DNA of 64,000 nucleotides, from the NCBI GenBank assembly GCA_021234155.1, contig JAJEKV010000063.1, positions 7,712,095-7,776,094 on the forward strand. The letters are read 5' to 3'. Position 1 is the stretch's first letter; every line of letters begins with the position of its first letter. The notes beneath the pieces were generated by a model, which worked only from the letters and a program-made list of their open reading frames with translations, did not search any database and was not told where the DNA came from. Below, one piece after another: positions 43,861 through 55,544 of this stretch. The position numbers were made by a program, and so were the translations under genes. This DNA comes from Isoetes taiwanensis (Eukaryota > Streptophyta > Lycopodiopsida > Isoetales > Isoetaceae).

Positions 43861-44124
43861 ATCATAATTCTTGTACATATACATGAAGTCCAAGGTTTCA
43901 TCAGTTTACATACTTGCACATGCTAGTTTCAAGGAAATCTTTGGATGCACACAACAAAGGAGCGGATGCACACAACAAAGGAGCATCTCCTGGACGACCA
44001 ACAAAAGGTTTTTGAATTCTTCTTAATTTGTCTCATTGCATTTGTTGTACAGTAGGTAATAGGGAATCTAAGAAGGAACTGCAGCATCTTGATAAGTCCT
44101 GTCTCCTGCAAGTGCCACGGCTTC

Positions 44125-44208
44125 ATACCTTCATTTCCATTTCCATGAAGAGCCTGAATGCCTCTTTGCCATCATCTTGTCGGGCATAGCCAGCAATCAT
44201 AGAGTTCC
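44125..44208 (-). pseudogene. PPR-like fragment, unit 3
   Basis: Same WNSMIAGYARQDDGKEAFRLF scrap as in unit 2 (here with ATGATCGCTAATGG just before). One PPR motif only. Confidence 0.45.
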
Positions 44209-44489
44209 ATTAGCGATCATAAATTTCCCAGGCTATGGTGGCAGAGATGGGGCTGCAACAATGGTATGGGTTCAGACCTTTAACCATAGGCCTTGCCAAA
44301 CAATTGAATGACATGCTTTATAGCACCGGTAGCACAGTCAACCTTAATGCTATCTCTGTTAGATTGAAGAAATGCCAGCCCCTTGTATCATAACATTCCT
44401 GCTCAAGATTATTGGCAGCTGAAACAGTCTCATTCTACTTTCTTTCTTACATTGCCTATGCTGGTATTAATAATGCTTTGCTTCTTTAG

Positions 44490-45214
44490 AGTAGTGGATC
44501 CCCTATAAACGTTTGTATGCACCGTGTCGGGATGCCCTTGCTCGCTTGCTTGAAACAGCTGGCGCTACCATTGGAAGCCCTTATCTGCATAATGCAAAGC
44601 TAGAGAATGTTGTTCGTGATCTTTCTCCATTTGTCCACGAGCTTTTAATGACTCTTCTTTCTAGACTACACAGGAGTGCTAAGAAGAGCCTTCCAGACTT
44701 TGTCACTTCCATGAAGGATGCGAAAGACTTCACTGCCTTTGTCATACCACTTTGTACAGCAATGGCAGACTGCAAGAGTCATCATTGCTTGGGTTCTTTT
44801 GACCTCAGTTATTTCGGATGTAAGGAATCAGTTTCCCTGCATGAATTAGGTGAGGTTGATGCATGTTGTCAAACAAGAATGACACTTCCTCAGGGAAGAC
44901 CAAGCCTAGGCTCTCGTGAATGGTTGAAGTTGTGGTTTGATATGTTTCTATATGAGCTAGACAATCGTTTGAGTGTGGTTGGTATGATAGAAGCAGCTTC
45001 AGATACTAAAATCTTTTCTCATGCTCCTTTCTTAGTGATTTTGAAAGGTTTGCATTCTATCACAAAGATTTTTGAGGACTCAATTATGGATCTGCTCTCA
45101 TTATTGAAGAAACATAGAAGTACTTTGAATTATCTGATTCAGCAATCATGTTGGCTAGATGATGATTACTGGCTTCTCGAGCACAAAGACCTGCTTGACT
45201 TTGAGTCAAAAAAG
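44490..45214 (+). pseudogene. UPL5-like: UPL5-type ubiquitin ligase exon, unit 3 (best copy)
   Basis: Open in one frame from about 44496 to donor GTACAA at 45215, about 239 codons: LYAPCRDALARLLETAG, LENVVRDLSPFVHEL, DAKDFTAFVIPLCTAMAD, MTLPQGRPSLGSREW, KIFEDSIMDLLSLLKKHRSTLNYLI, DDDYWLLEHKDLLDFESKK. It keeps the 11 bp (44891-44901) that units 1 and 2 lack. In UPL5 this region links the ubiquitin-like N-terminus to the HECT domain, and the next exon should start RRHLAMM; it is not found to the right, so this copy is a fragment too. An exon of this size without lesions could still be transcribed. Confidence 0.8.
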
Positions 45215-45823
45215 GTACAATAAAGACATGCAAGGTCTGTTTGCCTTCTTGTACAACAGCTTAACAAGAAGCCCTTTATGCTCCTTTCGAAAATTGCATC
45301 CTTACAATCATCAAAGACCATTTGGGCCTCCTTAAGATTGCCTAATTTAGCATTTGCTCTATAGTGCAGCATGCTAAGAGTGTGCTCTATTGTTCCTAGG
45401 CTGCATAGCTTTGCATTAATGTGGCAAAACTGGATTTTTTGCCCCAATTGCTCGCACATCCTTCCAAAGCTGCAGCGGTATTCCAGATTTTGAGCCCGAC
45501 AAAACATGCCATTTCCTCGGATTCGATACTATAGCCCAAGCTCATCCGAGGTTGGTAACAAAGTTGAAACATTCTTTGTAAAACTATTCCTAGAATTGCC
45601 TGTGGAGATAGCGGGTTGTAAACTTGAGAAATAATACTTTCTTGCTATTGTAAAATTGCCTTCAAAGATACCCTGCATGTAAACTTACTTTTTACGGTAT
45701 TTCCTTTTCTCGCTTGATTTGCTAGACTAGGCTGATTCACGATTCTGATTATTATCACCTTCATAAGATTAAAGTGGAAGTCATAAAAAGTGATCTCTCC
45801 ATCTTCTGTAATGTGCTAAATAT

Positions 45824-46053
45824 TATGTTTGTGCTCGTAGCTCCTAAGTGGCATGCTTCATTTGTGATTGTTTATGATGTCATTACTTGTATCTTCAAAC
45901 GCGTAGCCTTTATGTATGTGATGCTTTTATCCTTGGTTTTCTAGAAACTCCCATCTAGTATAGATTCCAACATTTAGCATGTAAACTTAAGGGTATGTAT
46001 CTGTATCTTTCAATCTTTTTTTATAAGTAACATCCAACACGTGTTTTATGCAG
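45824..46053. other. Junction and intron-like sequence after unit 3
   Basis: Unrelated to units 1 and 2. AT-rich, ending in acceptor TATGCAG. Contains no gene of its own. Confidence 0.5.
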
Positions 46054-46290
46054 ATGTTGAAGGTGTCCCTGAAACATCTTCATTTCTTACAAGAAGGCTT
46101 ATTATCCTTGACATGAATGGAGTACTTCTAAAATGTGAGCACCAAGAGTATAACAAGTATAAAATAATAATTAGGCCAAATTGCGCGGAATTTATAAATG
46201 AACTTTTGAAGTTTGCTGAAGTTGGAATTTGGACCACAATGTCGGAGACTGCCCTCATGATTTGCTTGAATCAAACTGGAAGAGTTGGCT
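46054..46290 (+). pseudogene. FCP1/SCP-type phosphatase domain, first copy, N-terminal part
   Basis: Open exon: DVEGVPETSSFLTRRLIILDMNGVLL, then RPNCAEFINELL and VGIWTTMSE. These are the FCP1-homology landmarks: catalytic D-x-N-G-V (plant 'DLNG' form, where the second Asp of DxDxT is Asn), RPxxxEF and VGIWSS. The frame ends at TGA 46290. 46305-46502 and 46516-46677 are further open stretches (AFCPLGTTCWKLHVGG; FLDLFFEKVLEEAPRGP) not placed in the family. The canonical WDQ and DD motifs are missing, so this copy is partial. Confidence 0.6.
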
Positions 46291-47169
46291 GAGACCCAAT
46301 TCTTGTGGGTCACATTAAGTATGAGCTCCTAACTTCACATAAGGGGAAGCTAAACAAGAACGGGTTCTCAATGGACCTTTCCCAGTATCTCATTGAAGCA
46401 TTTTGTCCATTGGGAACAACTTGCTGGAAACTTCACGTTGGAGGTTACATCGGTCGAGAAGCTTTGAAGTTAGCAAGAAAATGCCGCGCGCCGTCTCGAT
46501 GATCGAGCCAAAATTTCTTGGACCTCTTCTTTGAGAAAGTACTAGAGGAAGCACCTAGGGGACCAATCCAAGAGTGCAAAAACAAAGCTTCTACCTCTAA
46601 GGCCGAAATACCAGCATTTGATTTTAAGGAACGGGGAGAATATGAGAAAGATATTGGTTGGCCACAACATCATGGATGAAAACCTTGACCAGATCACCAA
46701 ATACATATCGATGATGCGCGCGGAACATCCTTGACCCTAAAAAATATAGAACAGGTTGAAGATAACAAGGATGATGATAATAACAATAATGATGATGAAG
46801 GACTCCAAATCTGAAAACACTAGCCAGGTTAAGCGTAAAGAGTAATGAACTATCAAGCATAGTTCACACTTCAAACCGATGTGGTTGGTGCTTCTATCGG
46901 ACAGAGACAAGTTTAGTAAGGATGCAACGGAAGAAGACACCACGGGGAATGAAGAAGAAGAAAGGTATCAGAACAATGTTCCTTTTTTGATATCCATGCA
47001 TTTTACAAAACTACAAGATATAGAAATCACCGGGCGATTTAGAGCTACCTAGAGATCATATTTTTAAATTATGTTGACATGCATCATTAATGAAATCGCT
47101 CAAGCATTTTCGCTTTTTTCCATTTCTTTCATCTCATACGTTATTGTTTTACGTAAATGATACGGCTTC

Positions 47170-47700
47170 CCCAAAAGTAACCGGGTCTTTGATTTGAATG
47201 GTGTGCTATGTAGAACGTTACCTAAAGCAATGTTTGAAAAGTCATGGTATCCTAACAACCATTTGAGACCGCATTGCAAATATGTTTACAGCGCCCTTAT
47301 CGAAGGAGATGTTGGACCATGCCTTGGTCTGTTTAGAAGCAGCAATTTGGTCATCTATGGAGCATAGAAATATCTGAGGATATTTTGAAAGTAGTACACG
47401 AGCTAAATAGAGATTGGAAGTCCATCCGGGATCAAAGCAAATGTGCTTCATTCACAAACCCTAAAAAGAACCAATGTGTAAAAAGATATATGAAATGCTT
47501 GCGCAACTTAACATGATGGATGCCCTAGGTGTTGAGGATAAGGAAGCATGATCATGGTGGATGATGACGCTCTAAAGTGTTGCTTCAATCAGTTAGATCA
47601 TTGAATCCCACCCTATCATCATCCTCAAGATTTTGACAAAGATGACTTCTCGCCCGGCTTTGTTAGTGTCTTGCGGGAAAATAGCCGGGAAAAAAAGCGG
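47170..47700 (+). pseudogene. FCP1/SCP-type phosphatase domain, second copy, frame-broken
   Basis: Landmarks in order but in shifting frames: VFDLNGVLC (47190), RPHCKYV (47268), EAAIWSSMEHRNI (47335), DQSKCASFTNPKK (47430) and MVDDDALKCCFNQLDH...IPPYHHPQDF (47553-47630). These match the plant FCP1-like order DLNG - RPxxxxF - VxIWSS - WDQSxC - DDxxxKxxxNP. Several single-base shifts and stops separate them, so as given no protein can be made. Some shifts may be sequence error rather than decay. Confidence 0.65.
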
Positions 47701-48715
47701 TCAGAAGAGATACAAAACACTATACCAACTTGATGGACAGGGAAATTGTGAGGGACCTTGAGAAAATCGTTCTAGAAAGGGAACTTTTTCGATATATATG
47801 TATCTGAAATACACTTTCAAAAAAGTTTTGAATATGTAAAATATAAACCTCATTGAATATATGTGTTCTTATATAACATTATTAGTTACAACGATTGCTT
47901 TTTATATTATGTGTATGGTTTTGCTATACTTGCAATGAATTTTGTATGTATAACAATCAATAATTTAGGGTGTGTATAAATAGGTATGCATGAAATTGGC
48001 AAAATCGACTGACCTCCGGCTTGTTATTATGGCACATTCTATTACACCTGCAAGATGAACCATGCGGACCTGCGAGCCGCGAAGAAATAGAACTTAGGGA
48101 CTGGCTTGATGTCGTTGCTATGAATCCGCCCGCTTCTATCCCGATCCTTTTGATGTTGTAATCCATCTTATATGGAATCGCAGCATGGATTTTTGTTCAT
48201 GATCGATGAGGATCACGGGGACCGCTGGCCGCGAATGATAAGATCGGATTAATTTTAAGTTTATGTTCCATTATAATGCGTTATTTATGCAAAGAAAATC
48301 GTCCGCTGATCGTTTGAACCGAAAATCTCGTTTTGTAGCAACTTGCTTTGCCGTTATTTATTCGTGAAGCACTACAATTTCAATGTTTAGATTTAGTTGT
48401 CGTCCGTAGAATGCACGAATTAATAAGCAATTTCCTACTTTTATATTGCCAACACTGCAATAGCCAATATGGGTCATTTGCATCGAATATTTGAATGCCT
48501 TTGCATTTCAACATAAAATGCATCTTCCTAGCCCAAAAATGAACTCAGTGCAAAAGTGTGGTTAATTCAATATAATGGTCAATAAAAGGCTTATACGGCG
48601 CGATTTTGGAATAGACATAATTCCAATTTAATTGAATGATGGTTTTTTAACTTATGTTTCTAAATTTCTTTAGTTATGTTTCTGAGTGTATTTTGTAATT
48701 TTATTATATTTTTAG
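47701..48715. other. AT-rich stretch, no gene seen
   Basis: Only short open frames on either strand. It ends with an acceptor-like TTATATTTTTAG. Confidence 0.5.
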
Positions 48716-49243
48716 GTATGACAAGAATATGGAACTGCAAGCAAAATGTGCTATGTCTGTCATGAGTAAACCTTTTGATGATAACTGGCAAAGGAGAATG
48801 TATGAAGACGTGTATTCTAAAGAGCTGGAGAAGCTAGATGAGCTAGACCATGATGGTAGCGCCATTAAGGATCAAGTTCTCTCAGTTATGCAATTCAAAA
48901 ACCAAATCCATTAATGTCGATCCCGCAATTCCAGCATACAAAAGCGGTGCCTCTTACGCCGTATCAATGGGATCTATTAAGCACTCTACATGTGCCATTT
49001 TCTGGTGGTGGATTGTCTTCTATTATCAACATACTTTCAAATAAAGTAATTTATTCCATTGAGCCAATTGTGTCTATTTCTGGAATGGATTCTGCTGACA
49101 TCCAGTTAAACAAAGACAGTGATACCTTGTCTGAGAGTGATCCAGTTGTGAGGAAGGCCATGGGTATGGAGGTAAATGTTGGCAGCATTACTGGTGGTGG
49201 GTCGTTTCAGAATTGTAATATTGTGATGCCATGTACTTCCTGA
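48716..49243 (+). other. Exon-like open stretches of unknown family
   Basis: After acceptor TTATATTTTTAG, a charged frame (YDKNMELQAKCAMS, QRRMYEDVYSKELEKLDEL) is open to 48914. A second frame (MSIPQFQHTKAV to NCNIVMPCTS) follows to 49243. A single frameshift near 48910 would join them. No domain recognised; lies close to the FCP1-like remains and may belong to them. Confidence 0.35.
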
Positions 49244-49249
49244 GAAGAG

Positions 49250-50115
49250 CTGAATGATATCATGATTACTATGATGAGAAATAGAAAGTTCTGATCTACT
49301 GTTATGATCTTAATACTTTCTATCTAGAGGTTTGATCTAGTTTTTTACTTTTTTGGAATCTAAATATAGTTGACTTTGGAATCTGAATATATTTGATCAA
49401 ATTGCACCTTTTCTTATTAAAGAATGTTAATTTTAGTGTATGATTTGTGTAATTCGATTTGTGTTAATTTGTGTATATGATCTTTGAAGGCAACCAAAAA
49501 ACTTTTAAACAAAAATGTTCAGAATGTCTTGAGAATGTGCAGTAAAAAAAATTGGCACATCAAGAATGCAACTAATTAAAAAATATTGCAACTAAGCTGC
49601 AATTCCGTCAAAGAATTATGTACACATGGCACACTCATATTGGCAGATAGATCAGAATTGCACCAACCCGAACTTTACATTGTGCTTTTGTGCTAACATC
49701 GACTTCTTTGGGTTTTCTTTGCAAGATCGGCTAAAGGTCATCAAGAACTCGTGGTTTTTTATATATTTTTGGTCATTTCTGGTGGGGGGTACTAATGAGT
49801 TTTTGCTGAACTTTGCTTTGTTCTTGCTGAGACCAACATCATATGCAAGGTTTAGCTCGTTTTTTCCATGGCAAAACCTTTGCTTGCTCGGAAGGTGCTT
49901 GTAATTTTGGATTCTATAGTATTCAAGGTAAGTTTGTCTTATTCTTGTTGCATGTCTTGACAAGTTTCAGATTATAGCTTCTAATCTGTTGCTGCATGTC
50001 TTGCAGGTGGTTATTGTGACGTCTGAAGGTGGGAAATGGCTAGATGTGCTCTCTACCTGTTTCTTTATGCTTGTATTACCTTTACTATAGTTGATCTATC
50101 AAGATATTATAGCAT
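49250..50115. other. AT-rich stretch, no gene seen
   Basis: Contains a small local duplication (TTGGAATCTAAATATA / TTGGAATCTGAATATA near 49350-49390) and open frames on both strands at 49626-49963 without recognisable motifs. Confidence 0.5.
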
Positions 50116-50505
50116 GTGAAATCTTTAGGGATGGAAGGCAAGCCGACTTTTGAGCTTAATGTCAACCAGAAAGTGGTTCTTGATGGAACCAGACCTGCAT
50201 TAAGCGAGATTTTTAATGTTCCTTCTGATTCAACAAAGCATAATGGTAAGGAAATTGTACTTGATGCATCTAACGGGAAGGAAGTGCAATGCAGTGAGCT
50301 TGGTAAACATATTGCAAACGAGTCTTCTAGCAGGGGATTATCAGATTTTGAGTCTAATATTGTCTGTCAGTTTGGTGATGAGGCAATAGATGCATACATG
50401 CATGAGGCTGAAGAATATAGAATGTTTAATAAACTTGGTGGACCTTCAGATCATGGGAGATTCCATGGAATCTCCCACATCAAAGGTTCATGTTTTTCCA
50501 ACTAA
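50116..50505 (+). other. Open frame of unknown family, exon-like
   Basis: After acceptor-like AAATCTTTAG: SLGMEGKPTFELNVNQK, then EIVLDASNGKEVQCSELGKHI and DEAIDAYMHEAEEYRMF, 129 codons. Polar composition, no membrane segment, no family recognised. Confidence 0.35.
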
Positions 50506-50586
50506 TAAATCTCTTGCACGCATCAATGGTGCATCAAGATCAAAACATTCAACAATTAAACCCAAATTAACCGATACAACCATGTG

Positions 50587-50670
50587 GTCCCATTACCTGC
50601 TGGTCGCCATGCCATTGGTTTCAGATGGATCTATAGGGTCAAGCTCACCGCTGATGGCGAATTGGACATA
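50587..50670 (+). pseudogene. Ty1/copia reverse transcriptase fragment
   Basis: VPLPAGRHAIGFRWIYRVKL and TADGELD match the start of the copia RT domain, usually LPPGKKAIGCKWVYKIK followed by ADGSVERYKARLV. Only about 28 codons remain, then the similarity ends in ACACACTAAACC. Confidence 0.6.
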
Positions 50671-50975
50671 CAACACACTAAACCATTGAAATGGCCATTA
50701 ACAAACTAAACCATTGAATTAAACCCCCCAAACCCCCCAATTGTTTTTTGTGATAGTCGTACAGGGCGACCAACGGAAGACTCGGACCGTAGGATGTCGA
50801 TTTCGAGCGATCTTGGCCATCGTTAGCCACGACTCATTTTTTAGCAAGTTTTAGTTAACTGTCAGTTAGGAATACGAAATTATTGCAAAGGTTGTGAAGC
50901 GCATTATACACATACACTGGCATATGTATTGGAGTTCCTCGCCTCCGTTGGACGCCCTATATGAATATCAGCAAA

Positions 50976-51117
50976 AACAATGTGTACGTAATGTGTTGTA
51001 TTTGTACGTAATGTGTGTGGGGAATGTATGGGTGTGTGGAGAGTGTGTAGGGAATGTGTGGGGAATGTGTGGGAAATGTTGTGGGGAGTGTGTGAGGAAT
51101 GTATGGGGAATGTGCTT
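50976..51117. repeat. G/T-rich minisatellite
   Basis: Irregular tandem repeats of about 10-11 bp around GGAATGTGTG and GTACGTAATGTGT. The single long open frames here on both strands result from the repeat and are not taken as genes. Confidence 0.75.
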
Positions 51118-51632
51118 GCAACACGCCTTACAATTTGGCTGCCTCCTCCTCGTTGAGTTACGAAGCATCATTGTGCCTGTAGTCATTTTGCCTCGAACCA
51201 ATAAAATTAAGAAGGTGATGGGCATTTTTGCAATTTTAGCCAAAAGCAAGGACAATTTGCAAATTCTCCCCTGCCTTAACAACGTGATCCTCGCGTTTAT
51301 AAATTTGAATCCGGATCTCAACATTTGGATCAAAGTCACATTGCTCGGCTATAACCTGTGAAGCTAAGCGTTATACATCTAAATGCATAGAACCTAGGAT
51401 GTTATGCCATCGCTTAATTTGTTGTGGTGGAAACAAAGGGACCGAAGCGTGCGCTACATCTTTCCCAGGCTCTGAGATAAGCGCTCCGGATCCGTTATTA
51501 AGGGCGGATAAATACGATCCCTGAATTATTATGCAAAAAAATGGGCCATTTTGTACATGGTAATGCTCGAAGTGAATGTCACCGGGCCTCGCCCTCGACA
51601 TTTTGGCCATACAAATGGCCTCAAATTCTTTT
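51118..51632. other. No gene seen
   Basis: Moderate GC; short open frames on both strands (for example 51610-51371 minus) with no motif recognised. Confidence 0.45.
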
Positions 51633-51770
51633 GGGTTGCCCCTAGAGGGGGCAATCCCTTATTTATGTGGGTTTTGGTATATTCATGTATATACTAGCAT
51701 ATGTAGAATATATGCAAAAAACTGCTAAAAAACCTGCTGTAAAATGCTCGGTCGCCCCTGTTGTAGGGCG
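51633..51770. repeat. Dispersed repeat with GGGTTGCCCCT end, copy 1
   Basis: Starts GGGTTGCCCCTAGAGGGGGC, then TGGGTTTTGGTATATTC, and ends around GGTCGCCCCTG. Related to 55545-55650 in the same order. Possibly a small MITE; no target duplication seen. Confidence 0.35.
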
Positions 51771-54576
51771 GCTGCTGTACAAACCGACTAACTGGGGGAA
51801 GTATGCATGGAGGCCATCGGCATGAGAGAAACAATGAGTCAAAAGCGGGAGCCCACAAAAAAAAAATGGGGGCGTATACTTTATTCAAAGATGCGCCGGA
51901 TTAGGGACAGATAAGAGATCATGGATTGCATTTTGGAAAAACAGGCTGGGCCAAGATCAAATCGATTGGGTCCCTCTGTATTAGATGAATCCATGAAACA
52001 GAGTAGTTTTTGGGCTGGGCAGATCCGCATAGCAAGGTAAGCCTGTCTTCCTTTTTTTTCTTGCTTAAGCCATGAAACTCCCTTAGATCCATATGCAATT
52101 TAGGGATGCATTTCGGCCAGATAAGAAGAGGTGCCCATTTCCTTGATAAGCAAATTCTGTCCTTGCTCTTGATTTGACAAAAAAAATGTGTAAACAGTAT
52201 CATTAAATGAAGACTGTGACCTCCTTTATATTCAGAACAGAACTACATGGGCTTCAATAGAAGGTATTTTTAGATTCAAATTCTTTCCTTCTAGAGCAAG
52301 TGCTACCCATATGTTTTCTTTGGAGTTTGAAGAACCCACTATAGAATCAAGCGCAGGGCAATAGAATACTGGAAAATTTTTTCCTGGCTTCTAGGATTGG
52401 ATTTCTCTTATAGCCAGGATTATTAGCATTTAATCTCAATTCCTACCCCTAAATGATTGTTCTTGGATCTGACAATTTGGCCATATTGTGTCAATGAGGC
52501 GGTCAAAAGGTTTTGGAAATTCAGAAAATTAAGAATAAGGAAGCAGGAATATGATCCTGTTACAGCCATCAGACTGTTGAAGGAAACTGCAAATGTAAAA
52601 AATTCGTGGAATCTGCAGAAGCTCATTTCCGATGAATATTGATCCCAAGTATACAAACCAACAACTCAGGGCAACAGTGAGTATTTTTAGCTTACTATCT
52701 AAGATACAGAATCTATGGCTTAAGGTATAAAATTATCGCAAATTATCAAACTAACCTAATAAACATCAAGTGTATCATAGAGGCCTCATGCACAAGCGGC
52801 TTCCATTAAATGCATTAGTTGTATCTGTCCATTCATCTGATGGAGTGCCTAGCCTGTAGGTTACTCTGCTGCCCAATGCAGGACAGGTTGTTAGAGTAGC
52901 CGTCCTTGCCCAAAGGTTGTGCTTACTATCTTTTTCCTATTTTTCAGTTATTTGGCTTGATTGGAAAAATTCATGAGGAGATGACTGTAAACTGAGATCA
53001 ATTATCTGGTCTACTTGTGCACAGGAGGAGAAACAAATTGAAACCAAGGAAATGCTGGAGCAGATATAGTTGGTGGGAAGATCTTATTGAACAGATTGCT
53101 GGTGGCTATGGATTTTTGATAAACTTATTGCTAGTCCAGACATGATGCCAAAGGTATGTGACTTTTCATACAATGACATTGTTAAAAGATTTCAACAAGT
53201 CTAAACAGCATATCAGTTTTGGAATTCCTTAGCGCAAAACTTACTTGAAAGCTCTTGGGTCCACGAGGGTTTGATGCCAAATCCAAAACCTGGAACAGTC
53301 ACATCAGATCTTCTACAGTAAGATGATGTTTTTAAAATGTATTAAAGATATTTATTTGGTGAATGCCAACTGTAGATGGAAACTGAAATGTATCTTGCTG
53401 CAAAATTTGCAAAATACTATCAGGCAACCATCTAGTTTTAATCTTATCCGTGTTGAATTAAATACAGGCAATTAGGGAGTTCAAGGCAGGAAGGTTGAAT
53501 GCGGGCAGATAAGGCTGGGATAGTCCATGTGCCATTTACAGGTAAAAGCGACATTCTGGGAGGAGGACCTTTTGGCGAATCTCTTGGCTGCTGTGGTATG
53601 AATCTTATCGAAGCATTATTTCTTTGAAGGTCTTGGGATGTGAATGTTTTGGTCAAAGGCTTAAGTAGATCTCCAACATAGCTGTGTTATTTTTGAATGC
53701 CAAATTAGGTGGATGTAACAAACCATCAGGTGCAAAGGGGTTTATTGGAAAAGTTGCCATGTTGCTGCTGTGGGACCTTCAATACGTATTAACACCAGCC
53801 TGGTTGCGGTACAAGCTTGATGAACAAATTAAATGGAAATTTCATCATTATGTTTGTAAAATATTGGCATTTTGCATGTACATCTTTTGGCAGTGCAAAA
53901 ATCCTGAAGCATGAAATCCATGTTACATTTAAGGCTGCCACTTTCCCCTGCTGTAAGGCTCTTGAATTTAACCTTTTTGAAGGATGGCTGGGTGTGCCTC
54001 ACATCTATATGTTTTGCAGATGTTATCCTAATCTAGTTTCAGCGGCCTTTTGCAAACTTGTACTCTAAATGGGCGGTCAGAATGCATTAGCAAAGCTCTT
54101 GCAATGACAATTTAGATTGTAGACAAGTCTAAACAACACTTTGAAATGCTGAAATTTAAAAGCCAACTTGAATAGTTCTTCTACCACCACTTTCATTAGA
54201 CATGTCACTTAATAAACTCCTTTTAAGTTTCCTCCAAAATGCAATGTATTGTCATTGATGCTAATAGGATACGAATCAGCGGCAGTTGATGAGACTTACT
54301 AAAATGGAACTCTCTTATTGGAAGAAAAGAGCATCACAAACATACCCACTATAGAGGGAAAAGATATGGGCAATGCATTTTACAACATAGCCAAGTTTAG
54401 AACATTGAAATCAACCTTGGTCCTTTGCACTTTGCATAGACATCCTTAAAGATCCTTGGTTAGTCCATCCAATATTGTATTCATCAACATTGTAATTGAT
54501 TGTGGCCAAAATTTATCACAATATGCACAATTATATGATGATGCTCCTGTGCTTGATCTTTGATCTCATTTATATT
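51771..54576. other. No gene recognised
   Basis: AT-rich. Short open frames at 52457-52642 and 53684-53914 (plus) lack recognisable motifs. Splice-like signals occur (GTGCACAG near 53025, CAAAG|GTATGTG near 53155), so remains of an intron-rich gene are possible but I cannot identify one. Confidence 0.4.
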
Positions 54577-54720
54577 GACCATTCAGTCACACCATTGCCA
54601 ACACATCTAGACCAACGCATTAAGATTGGCCACAAAACACAAATGGTAGTAGCAACCATTCAGTCACACCATTATAACACATCTAGACCAGCATTAGGTG
54701 GCCACGAAACGGTAGCAACT
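54577..54720 (+). repeat. Two-copy tandem duplication
   Basis: CCATTCAGTCACACCATT...ACACATCTAGACCA...TTGGCCAC...GGTAGTAGCAA occurs twice (about 54580-54656 and 54657-54718), the second shortened. It lies inside a 111-codon open frame (54496-54831) that I do not regard as a known gene. Confidence 0.6.
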
Positions 54721-54831
54721 GTTTTCGAGGAAGTAGTGGTGGCCAGTATTAAGGTGGGGCAAGACATAGATATTTGGCACGATAACAACAAACGCAAAGT
54801 TAAGCTACTCCGCGGTTGGCAGTATATTTAA

Positions 54832-55544
54832 GCTGCGCAATCAAAACACCAAAATAAGGGGCCTTTCTGATTTTGTATGGTATTGCATGTGATAGTGTTG
54901 AAAATAATAACAAATAAGGTGATATCGCATGGGTATAAGACAGAGATGCAAGTTCGCGTAGATTAGGGAATCTCTTTGTATTGAATGGCTTGATTGGAAG
55001 TGGCTCGGTGCCGTAATAGGCAAATAGAAGCGGACTTAGAGGCGTTCGTTAAGCCCCAGTTGGAACTCATCACAAAGGCTTCGTCTCGACTCGGCGCTTC
55101 TGTACACTTTAGCGATCGGATTCAATCCAACTCGTAATGCGCCCTTCCATTTCCATTTCCACATTTATCTTCCCCTTAGGTTCTTGGATGCAGGTAGGTG
55201 CCATTACCCCTCCTCTTTAGTCATATTTTACCTCGCTTTGAGTTTGGATGTACAAACGTGAAAATCATGACAGTTATGTATAATTTACGGTAATCTACTG
55301 AGCTTAAGATGAAGTTCCAATAGCGTAAAAAAATCGAATTCCTTGAATCTTTGGAGGCCCGGGCTCGATGCGTGCATGTATTGAGCCACGATAAAACTAA
55401 AACACCAAGCAGAAATCCCACCATTGCCTTCTAAGTCTTTCAGTATAATTTCAGGAACGGATGGAACCAAGTAGTTGTGTTTCTTTTCCTAGCCCCGCCC
55501 AACATTCATTTGTGGAGCCTTGGTATATTTGAGTCCGATTTTTT
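54832..55544. other. No gene seen
   Basis: Short open frames only; none with a recognisable motif. Confidence 0.45.

Larger units (their letters stand above)
40708..45823. repeat. Tandem segment, unit 3 (incomplete)
   Basis: Third copy. Similarity to unit 2 stops after GTGCTAAATAT near 45823, so the small exon and right end of the unit are missing. It carries no LTR element and has the undeleted form of the UPL5 exon, so it is the least damaged reference copy. Confidence 0.9.

Noticed and set aside
50968-51361. Long open frames on both strands over the minisatellite
   Set aside because: Produced by the short repeat with no stops in either strand; composition is low-complexity.
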